Of a stretch of 64,000 nucleotides of DNA, positions 57,377-64,000 are shown piece after piece. The stretch is from JAXLYE01 sp046351595 (GTDB taxonomy: Bacteria; Myxococcota_A; Polyangia; Palsa-1104; JAEUJZ01). The notes below the pieces were generated by a model that saw nothing but the letters and a program-made list of their open reading frames with translations, did no database searches and had not been told where the DNA came from. Position numbers and translations under genes: made by a program. Within the stretch, counting starts at the first letter, position 1. The number at the start of each line of letters is the position of its first letter. The stretch spans positions 186,001 through 250,000 of the forward strand of contig JAXLYE010000006.1 of NCBI GenBank assembly GCA_046351595.1, written 5' to 3'.

Positions 57377-57919
57377 GTGGCTGGCTACAAGGGGACCGGG
57401 GTCGTCTTCGTGCGCAGCCTCATCCGCGGTCGCGGCGAGGGGCTGGAGCGTCGCTTCCTATCGGCTCTGTCCGAAGAGGAGCGGCACCTCTACGCGACCA
57501 CGCTCGAGTTTCACTGGATTCCCATCGAGGTCATCACCCGCTTCTTCGAGATCGCGGCGCCGCTGATCTTCCCGGGCCAGGCCGACGCACTGCGCAAGAT
57601 CGGGCGCGAGATGGCGTTCGATCACCTGCGCGGCATCTACCGCATCGTCCTGCGCGTAGTGACCGTCGAGAAGGTCATCGAGAAGTCGGCGCGGCTGTGG
57701 TCGACCTATCACCAGGCCGGGACCGCCCACCTCTTGCGCGAGGGTCCCAACCGCCTCGTCTTCTCGGTCCACGACTACCCGACCCTGCCCGAGCTGTTCC
57801 GGGAGAGCACGTGCGGCTACATCGCGGGGGTGTTCGAGCTGTGCGGAGTGCGCGGGATCCGTGTATCCCGCTTCGAGCAGGAGAACCGCACCTGGCACTT
57901 CCGCATGTCCTGGGTCTGA
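57377..57919 (+). CDS. DUF2378-family protein (TIGR02265-like, myxobacterial)
   Basis: 180 residues from GTG 57377. VRSLIRGRGEGLERRFLSAL, WIPIEVITRFFEIAAPLI, REMAFDHLRGIYRIVLRVV and LFRESTCGYIAGVFELCGV follow the DUF2378 pattern, and the end (ENRTWHFRMSWV) matches the C-terminal strand of the family. A weak promoter with GATAAT at 57353 supports this start over upstream ones. Function is unknown; the family is expanded in myxobacteria. Confidence 0.7.
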   Translation: MAGYKGTGVVFVRSLIRGRGEGLERRFLSALSEEERHLYATTLEFHWIPIEVITRFFEIAAPLIFPGQADALRKIGREMAFDHLRGIYRIVLRVVTVEKVIEKSARLWSTYHQAGTAHLLREGPNRLVFSVHDYPTLPELFRESTCGYIAGVFELCGVRGIRVSRFEQENRTWHFRMSWV

Positions 57920-57998
57920 GCCCGCGCGTCGCCTTCCCCCGCCGTTCCCTGCGCCGCGCCGCGCGCTCCCTGCCGACGGAAGGAATCCAGGCGCTCTC

Positions 57999-58484
57999 TC
58001 ACTTCAGGATCGATCCCGAGCGGCCCACGGCCCAGACGTTGCTCGCATCGACGCCCCACACCGCCGCCAGGGACTCCGTGGTGCCGCTCTCCTGCGCGGC
58101 CCAGCGGCTGCCGTTCCACTTGAGCACCGTGCCGTAGTCCCCCACGGCCCAGATGTTGTTCGCGTCCAGGCCCCAGACTCCGTAGTTGCTCTGCAGGCTG
58201 CCGGCCGACTGCGCCGCCCACGCGGTCCCGTTCCAGCGCACGATGATTCCGTTGTTCCCGACGGCCCAGATGTTGTTGGCCGCCACACCCCACAGCCCGT
58301 TGAGCGTCTGCGTCGTGCCGCTTGCCTGTGTGCTCCAGGCCGCGCCGTCCCACTTCATAAGGACTGCGGTGCGTGGTCCGTCGGTGAACGGCCTGCGCTG
58401 CGGCGGACGGGGACGGTCGCGGAACACCCCGGCTCTGCGAGCGCGGCCTGTACGTACCCATCGGTTGAGTACCTGATCGCTCAT
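57999..58484 (-). pseudogene. Beta-propeller fragment (three blades)
   Basis: 161 residues from an ATG at 58484. Three blades (GLWGVAANNIWAVG, GVWGLDANNIWAVG, AVWGVDASNVWAVG) follow an Arg-rich start without signal peptide. Related to the propeller of the gene at 60894-63419 and to the fragment at 54574-55383. Probably a remnant or donor cassette. Confidence 0.6.
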
Positions 58485-58616
58485 TCCGGCCGAGCGCATC
58501 CTGGGGCGGAAACTCCTTCCGATCGCGCAGATACCCGCTGTTTCTGTCAGGCAGATTTGGTAGACACACCTGCCTGGCCGTTCCGTTCTCTCGCGCTTCC
58601 ACCCGAAAAGGAGTCC

Positions 58617-60323
58617 ATGAACATGCACGAAAGTCTGCATCCTCTCCGTCGACCGCTCGCCGCACTGGCGGTCCTTTGTACGCTGGCGACCCTGCACTGC
58701 GGCGGCGAGCAGCCGGCCGCCCCCGCCCCTGACTCGGCGAGCCTCAGCCTGTCTCCCTCGAACCCGCAGATCGCGATGGGGACCGCGCAGCAGTTCGCGC
58801 TGCGGGCGCTGGCCGCGGACGGACGCATGCAGGAGATGACCGACAAGGCCGAGTGGTCGCTGCAGGACGAGAGCGGCCGCTCGACGCCGATGCCGCCCGA
58901 CGGGTTCTTGCAGATCGATCGGCCGGGGCGCTACACGGTGACGGCGCGCATCGCGGACCGCCGCCTCTCCACTCCGATCTCGGTGACGGCTGCGACGCTC
59001 AGCTCCGTGGCCCTGAGCCCGCGGACGCCGAGCGTCGCCAAGGGCTCGACGCTCGCGTTCACCGCGACCGCGACCTTCAGCGACGGCTCGACCCAGGACG
59101 TCACCAAGCTGGCCACCTGGTCGGTCAAGGACGTCACCGGGGTCGGCGTCGCGACCATCGACACGACCGGCGTGATGCAGGCGCGGGCCGTCGGCAGCGC
59201 CCGCATCACCGCCCGCTTCCAGACGCGCAGCTCGTACACCACCGCCGAGATCACGCCGGCCAAGCTGACCCGCGTCGTGGTGTCGCCGCCGACGCCGACC
59301 CTCGCGGCCGGGACCAGCGTCCGCTTCAGCGCCCTGGGGACCTACTCCGACGGCACCACCACGGACGTCAGCAGCCAGGTGACGTGGTCGATCAGCGATG
59401 TGATGGGGACCGGGGTCGCGTCCATCGACGGGACCGGGACCGCGAACGGCCTGCACCAGGGCCAGGCCCTGATCTCGGCCGAGCTCGATGCGCTCGTCGG
59501 CACCACGCTCCTGACGGTGGGCCCGGGCGTGCCGGTGCGCCTGTCCTTCTCGACCGCGCCCGCGCAGACGCCCAAGGGAACGACCGCGCGGTTCGTGGCC
59601 ATGGCCGATCTCAGCGACGGCGGCACGCAGGACGTCAGCGCCCTGGTGACCTGGACCGCGACCGACGTGATGGGCACCGCGGTGGCCTCGGTCAGCGCCA
59701 GCGGCGTCGTCACCGGCAACAACGTCGGCAAGGCGACGATCACCGCGGCGCTGCGCGGGCTGTCGGTGTCCTCGAGCTTCGAGGTCACGCCCGCGGTGCT
59801 GACCGCGATCCAGCTGTCCTCGACCTCGCTGTCGCTGTTCCAGGCGCAGGCCGCGACGCTGACCGCGACCGGCATCTACTCGGACGGCACCCGCAAGGAT
59901 CTCAGCGCCACCGCGGACTGGGCGAGCGTCGACGTCATGGGCACCAGCGTCCTGGCCAGCGTGGCCGGCGGCCGGATCGTCGCCAAGAACGTCGGGCAGG
60001 CCCGCGTCACCGCCACCCAGGCCGGCTTCAGCGCCAGCGCCACCGTCGAGGTGAAGGCCAGCAGCGTGACCAGCCTGGTCGTCAGCCCGGACACCGCTCT
60101 GTACTTCCTCTCGCCGGTGCAGCTGACCGCGACCGCTACGCTCATGGGCGGCGGCACCCTGGACGTCACCAACCTCGCCACCTGGAGCCTCGACGTCATC
60201 GGCACGCCCGCGGACTGGAAGGTCAGCAAGGGCCTGGTGACCGCGGGCAGCACCGGCAGCTCGACGGTGACCGCGACCTATATGGGCTTCACGTCCAGCT
60301 CGCTCGTCATCCGGCTCTTCTAG
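58617..60323 (+). CDS. Ig-like (Big_2) repeat lipoprotein without propeller
   Basis: 568 residues from ATG 58617 with AAAAGGAG upstream. Signal peptide with lipobox LATLHC. Six Ig-like modules of ~83 residues, each starting with a LxxxxLSP-type strand and containing SDGSTQDVT or similar and WSxxDV. The N-terminal module (LSPSNPQIAMGTAQQF) is nearly identical to that of the leftward gene at 60894-63419, but the propeller that ends that protein is missing here. Probable cell-surface stalk. Confidence 0.8.
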   Translation: MNMHESLHPLRRPLAALAVLCTLATLHCGGEQPAAPAPDSASLSLSPSNPQIAMGTAQQFALRALAADGRMQEMTDKAEWSLQDESGRSTPMPPDGFLQIDRPGRYTVTARIADRRLSTPISVTAATLSSVALSPRTPSVAKGSTLAFTATATFSDGSTQDVTKLATWSVKDVTGVGVATIDTTGVMQARAVGSARITARFQTRSSYTTAEITPAKLTRVVVSPPTPTLAAGTSVRFSALGTYSDGTTTDVSSQVTWSISDVMGTGVASIDGTGTANGLHQGQALISAELDALVGTTLLTVGPGVPVRLSFSTAPAQTPKGTTARFVAMADLSDGGTQDVSALVTWTATDVMGTAVASVSASGVVTGNNVGKATITAALRGLSVSSSFEVTPAVLTAIQLSSTSLSLFQAQAATLTATGIYSDGTRKDLSATADWASVDVMGTSVLASVAGGRIVAKNVGQARVTATQAGFSASATVEVKASSVTSLVVSPDTALYFLSPVQLTATATLMGGGTLDVTNLATWSLDVIGTPADWKVSKGLVTAGSTGSSTVTATYMGFTSSSLVIRLF

Positions 60324-60426
60324 CTCGTCCGCTCCCCCGCTCGCCCCTCCGACGTGCGCGACCTGCTCGGTCGCGCCCTCCCCGCTCCCCTGCGAGCTCC
60401 TCCTTGGGCGCGCTCCGCCGCGTCGA

Positions 60427-60612
60427 TTACCGTCCCCAGATCAGGTACGCGATCAGCAGCAGCGGCAGCGGCACACCGAGCAGCCAGAGCAGGATGTAGC
60501 CGATGCGCCCGGACTGCGGATCCAGCGCACGCGAACCCTCGGCCTGATAAGGAATCGGCGTCAGCCCAGCCACGCTGAAGGTTTCTTCGTCTCGTCGATA
60601 GAAGTCGCTCAT
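60427..60612 (-). CDS. Small single-span membrane protein (61 aa)
   Basis: Polar N-terminus and a C-terminal membrane helix (IGYILLWLLGVPLPLLLIAY). No family recognised. Lies between the two surface-protein genes. Confidence 0.5.
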   Translation of the reverse strand: MSDFYRRDEETFSVAGLTPIPYQAEGSRALDPQSGRIGYILLWLLGVPLPLLLIAYLIWGR

Positions 60613-60797
60613 CGTCTACCCCTTTCGCTCCGGTGCTATTGCATCGCTGATGCCAGCGGCGGACTCGCAGGCCCTGCGTCGACAGGACCGAGCGAGCGCG
60701 CGGGTGCCGGTGTGCGCTATCGCCCCACTAGGCGCGCTGGGCACGCGCACCCGCGGAATCGGCCGGATCGGCACCGCCCGCCGCCCGCTGCCGGATT

Positions 60798-60851
60798 GGC
60801 GGAATCGGCGGAATCGCTGAAATCATCGAAATCAGTGAAATAAGCAAAGTC
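60798..60851. repeat. Six degenerate 9-bp tandem repeats
   Basis: Units ggcggaatc, ggcggaatc, gctgaaatc, atcgaaatc, agtgaaata, agcaaagtc run from 60798 to 60851, in the 281-bp gap downstream of the leftward surface-protein gene. The rest of the gap (60613-60893) shows nothing else. Confidence 0.65.
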
Positions 60852-60893
60852 TCAGGAGAGCACGCGCTGCGGCGCTCGCGTTCCGCGTCGATC

Positions 60894-63419
60894 TCACCCG
60901 GTGCGGAACAGCCGCAGCGCGCGCTGCGGCGGCGTCACCTTACACTTCAAGACGGAGCCGTTGTCGCCAACCGCCCAGATGTTCTTGCTGTCGCTGCCCC
61001 ACACACCGCGCAGGTAGTCTGAGCTGCCGCTCACCTGCGAGGTCCAGGTCGTACCGTCCCACTTGAGGATGGTGCCCATCAGGCCGACCGCCCAGACGTT
61101 GCTGGCGTCCGTCCCCCAGATCGAGCGCAGGTACTGGATCGAGCCGCTCGCCTGCGCGGTCCAGCCCGTGCCGTCCCACTTCAAGATGGTGCCGCCCGCC
61201 CCGACGGCCCAGACGCTGCTCGCGCCGGTGCCCCACAGGCCGCGCAGGTACTGGACGCTGCCGCTCGCCTGCGCGGTCCAGCTCGTGCCGTTCCACTTCA
61301 CGATGGTGCCGCCCGCCCCGACGGCCCAGATGTTGCTGGCGTCGCTGCCCCAGACCGCGGACAGGTTCTGCGTGGTGCCGCTCGCCTGTAGGGTCCACGT
61401 GCTCCCGTTCCACTTCAGGATGGTCCCGCCGACACCGACCGCCCAGACGTTGCTGGTATCCAGGCCCCACACAGCTAGCAGGTTCTGCGAGGTGCCGCTC
61501 GGCTGCTGCAGCCACTCACTCCCGTTCCACTTCAGGATGGTCCCGAAGTCGCTGACCGCCCACGCGTTGCTGGCGTCGCTCGCCCACACCGACGGCAGGT
61601 AGTTGCCCTGCGGCAGCGGGTTGCGCCAGCACCAGCCGCTCGCGCTGCAGACGCCGCGCGGCATGCCGACGGCCACCGACGCTTGGGCGCGCTGGGTCAG
61701 GTAGGTCGCCGAGACCGTGGCCAGGCCCTTGCTCTTGCCGGTCACGAGGCCCGTCGCGCTGATCGTCGCCACGCCCACGGCCGGCGCGACGTCGCTGATG
61801 CTGAAGGTCGCGGCCGCGCTGTGATCCTGCGTGCTGCCGTCGCTGTAGGTGCCGATCAGCTTGAACTGCTGCGTCGCGCCGATGGCCAGGGCCGCGCCGC
61901 CCGGCTCCAGCGCGAGCGTGGTCAGCGTCGGCGCCGTCACCGTCAGCATCGCGGTCGCGCTCTTGCCCAGGTGCTCGGCCTTGACCAGTGCCTGGCCCGG
62001 GCTCTTGCCGAAGGCGACGCCGCCGCTCAGCGACGCAACGTCGGTGCCCATCACGTCGGCGACGCTCCACACCGCGACGCCGCTGAGATCCTGCGTGCTG
62101 CCGTCGGTGTAGCTGCCGAGCAGCCGGAAGGCCTGGGTGCGGCCCTTGGCGATCGTGGCGGCGGCCGGCGACAGCGCGATCGAGGTCAGCACCGCCGGCT
62201 TGACCTCCAGCGTCGCGACGCTGCTGAAGCCGCGGTAGGCGCAGGTCACGGTCGCCATGCCGACGGAGTTGCCGCGAGCGAGGCCGGTCGCGTCGACGGA
62301 GGCGACGCTGCTGCCGCTGACGTCGGCCGCGGTCCAGGCCGCGGCGCCGGTCACGTCCTGGCTGCTGCCGTCGGTCAGGCGCGCGGTCGCGGTGAACGGC
62401 TGCGTGGTGCCCTTGGCGATGGCCGCCGCCGCCGGGCTGATGCTCAGCGACACGGGCGCGGCCGGCGACACGGTCAGCGTCGTGTCCGCGGACAGCCCCA
62501 GGTGCTCGACGGTCACCCGGGCCTGGCCCACCGCCTCGCCGACCGCGGTGCCGCTGCCGTCGATCGAGGCGACGCCGCTGCCCATAAGATCCATCACCGA
62601 CCAGTCGGCGCTGGCCGTGACGTCCTGCACCGTGCCGTCGGTGAACGTGCCGGTCGCGGTGAAGCTCTGCGAGGTCCCCTTGGCCGCCGTCGGGTTCTGC
62701 GGGCTCAGGGTCAGGGTCTTCAGCGCCGCCGCCGTCACCTCCAGCGTCGTCGACGAGCTCTTGGTCATGAGCTTGACCGTGATGCGCGTCTTGCCGACGT
62801 TCTTGGTCGTCACCAGCCCCAGCGAGTTGATCACCGCCACGCCGGTGCCGGTGACCACGTCCTTGATCGACCACGACGAGATCGCCGAGACATCCTGCGT
62901 CGAGCCGTCGCTGAACGTGCCGGTCGCCTTGAACTGCAGCGTCAGCCCCTTGGCCACCTTCGGCAGCGTCGGGCTGATCGCGATCGAGCTGAGCGTCGCG
63001 GCGGTGACCGTCACATCGGTCTCGATGCGGCGCTCCGCGTGCTCGGCGATGACGTGGTAGCGACCGGGCTGCGACAGGCCGAGCAGCCCGGGCTGGCCGT
63101 CCTGCTCCTCGGCCTTCACCTCCTGGCCGTCGGCGTCGCGCACCGTCCACTTCACACGCCGGGTGAGATCGCGGATGTGTCCGTCCGCCTGCAGGCTGCG
63201 CAGCGTGAACTGCTGCGCCGTCCCCATCGCGATCTGCGGGTTGGACGGAGACAGCGCCAGCTGCCCCAGCGACTGCGCCGGACTGCCCGCCGGGTGCGGC
63301 GCGATCGTCGCCTGCGTCCCGCCCTCCGGTCCGCAGCGCAGCATCGCCAGCGCGAGCACGGTCAGCAGGAAACTACGCCCCGTCTTGTGTAAGTACCGCC
63401 AATGAAAAGGAGTCCGCAT
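60894..63419 (-). CDS. Surface lipoprotein with six Big_2 domains and a six-bladed propeller
   Basis: 841 residues from ATG 63419 with GGAAGG upstream. Signal peptide with lipobox ALAMLRC. Six Ig-like modules (~80 residues each: LALSPSNPQIAMG, LSSIAISPTLPKVAKG, LKTLTLSPQNPTAAKG, VSLSISPAAAAIAKG, LTSIALSPAAATIAKG, LTTLALEPGGAALAIG) are followed by six propeller blades of ~39 residues (consensus WGxDASNVWAVGxxGTILKW). This is an outer-surface stalk with a binding head. Related fragments and a stalk-only copy lie to its left. Confidence 0.85.
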   Translation of the reverse strand: MRTPFHWRYLHKTGRSFLLTVLALAMLRCGPEGGTQATIAPHPAGSPAQSLGQLALSPSNPQIAMGTAQQFTLRSLQADGHIRDLTRRVKWTVRDADGQEVKAEEQDGQPGLLGLSQPGRYHVIAEHAERRIETDVTVTAATLSSIAISPTLPKVAKGLTLQFKATGTFSDGSTQDVSAISSWSIKDVVTGTGVAVINSLGLVTTKNVGKTRITVKLMTKSSSTTLEVTAAALKTLTLSPQNPTAAKGTSQSFTATGTFTDGTVQDVTASADWSVMDLMGSGVASIDGSGTAVGEAVGQARVTVEHLGLSADTTLTVSPAAPVSLSISPAAAAIAKGTTQPFTATARLTDGSSQDVTGAAAWTAADVSGSSVASVDATGLARGNSVGMATVTCAYRGFSSVATLEVKPAVLTSIALSPAAATIAKGRTQAFRLLGSYTDGSTQDLSGVAVWSVADVMGTDVASLSGGVAFGKSPGQALVKAEHLGKSATAMLTVTAPTLTTLALEPGGAALAIGATQQFKLIGTYSDGSTQDHSAAATFSISDVAPAVGVATISATGLVTGKSKGLATVSATYLTQRAQASVAVGMPRGVCSASGWCWRNPLPQGNYLPSVWASDASNAWAVSDFGTILKWNGSEWLQQPSGTSQNLLAVWGLDTSNVWAVGVGGTILKWNGSTWTLQASGTTQNLSAVWGSDASNIWAVGAGGTIVKWNGTSWTAQASGSVQYLRGLWGTGASSVWAVGAGGTILKWDGTGWTAQASGSIQYLRSIWGTDASNVWAVGLMGTILKWDGTTWTSQVSGSSDYLRGVWGSDSKNIWAVGDNGSVLKCKVTPPQRALRLFRTG
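60950..61610. repeat. 117-bp tandem repeats encoding propeller blades
   Basis: About five to six units of ~117 bp with strongly conserved segments such as gcccagacgttgctggcgtc. Related units recur at 54580-55190 and 58010-58360, giving dispersed homology for recombination. Confidence 0.75.
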
Positions 63420-63725
63420 GGTGCCTTCCAAACCCCCCGGAAAGGATGAAGCGCGCCCACGGTAGCAACTCCCCCGTCCGATAAACAAGCCCGTCGGAGA
63501 GATGCCATTGAGTACCCCTATTTGCGGCGCCCGCTCCGGACTCGTGGAGGGTTGGGGATTCCGGGAGTGCGCTCCGGAAGCGCGGCCCGGAAGCGCGGCC
63601 ATGAGTCAGGATGGAGGCCCGGATGGAAGGACTCTTCCTGAAACAACGTGAAACAACCTGAAACATATTGAAATCGGGCGCGCCGCGGTGGCACGGTGGC
63701 CTCCAGAGTGAAACGAGCGCCCGCC
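63420..63725. promoter_or_regulatory. Divergent region with four 10-bp TGAAAC repeats
   Basis: TGAAACAACG, TGAAACAACC, TGAAACATAT and TGAAATCGGG begin at 63639, 63649, 63659 and 63669, an exact 10-bp period (one helical turn). The array lies ~50 bp before the AAA+ regulator gene. The 306-bp gap should also contain the promoter of the leftward lipoprotein gene; no clear sigma54 box was found. Confidence 0.55.

Positions 63726-64000
<275 letters not shown>

Noticed and set aside
60950..61610. Regular repeats as a possible CRISPR array
   Set aside because: The repeats are in frame, encode propeller blades, and have no unique spacers between short identical repeats.

Overview
The window is GC-rich bacterial chromosome (roughly 70% GC by eye). 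Its content points to a myxobacterium-like deltaproteobacterium (Myxococcota): a DUF2378-type protein, DUF4388 and Roadblock modules, a Ser/Thr kinase fused to a HEAT array, an enhancer-binding regulator, many lipoproteins with Ig-like and beta-propeller repeats, a large modular toxin, and very short intergenic spaces. The genus cannot be fixed from the sequence alone.

Layout. (1) 1-12.6 kb is host backbone: a hybrid histidine kinase whose HPt domain lies out of frame; a pseudo-receiver/DUF4388/Roadblock protein; an integrase scar next to a 5'-truncated kinase-HEAT gene; a MOSC protein; an LppC-like lipoprotein; an ECF sigma/anti-sigma pair; and a PduO/PduL-like pair. (2) 12.80-31.29 kb is an 18.5-kb element bounded by two direct dif-like sites that share an intact XerD arm and central region. 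It appears to be an integrative mobile element exploiting host XerCD (IMEX). It carries a plasmid-type winged-helix protein with a probable countertranscript RNA in its leader, an XRE-methyltransferase fusion, a ParDE-like toxin-antitoxin module, a serine recombinase, a J-domain protein, a ParB/ddrB-like protein, a 7.5-kb rightward operon of small membrane, coiled-coil and beta-rich proteins (20.58-28.13 kb), and a leftward operon starting with a DnaA-domain-I-like protein (31.09-28.16 kb). No terminase, portal, tape measure, relaxase, VirB4/FtsK-like or Walker-A packaging ATPase is visible, so it matches neither a tailed prophage nor a conjugative element. (3) 31.3-50.8 kb is host backbone: paired lipoproteins, mazG, a dinB-like polymerase, a phosphoesterase, an eCIS/polymorphic-toxin-like effector with a probable immunity partner, an SDR, prfC, an ABC exporter, an LTA-synthase-like sulfatase, an S46 peptidase and a dual-specificity phosphatase. 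(4) 50.9-64 kb holds a PAS histidine kinase lacking an ATPase domain, an acyl-CoA ligase, a GMC oxidoreductase pair, a DUF2378 protein, and a family of Ig-like (Big_2) and beta-propeller surface lipoproteins in full-length and fragmentary copies. The window ends inside a sigma54-type AAA+ regulator.

How it fits together. The most unusual system is the dif-integrated element. Its ends, replication-type genes, antisense RNA candidate, addiction module and unrecognised membrane/beta-protein operon suggest either a plasmid-prophage of an undescribed (possibly tailless, membrane-containing) virus or a related plasmid that integrates passively through XerCD. That reading is inference; the dif-like ends and the gene layout are directly visible.
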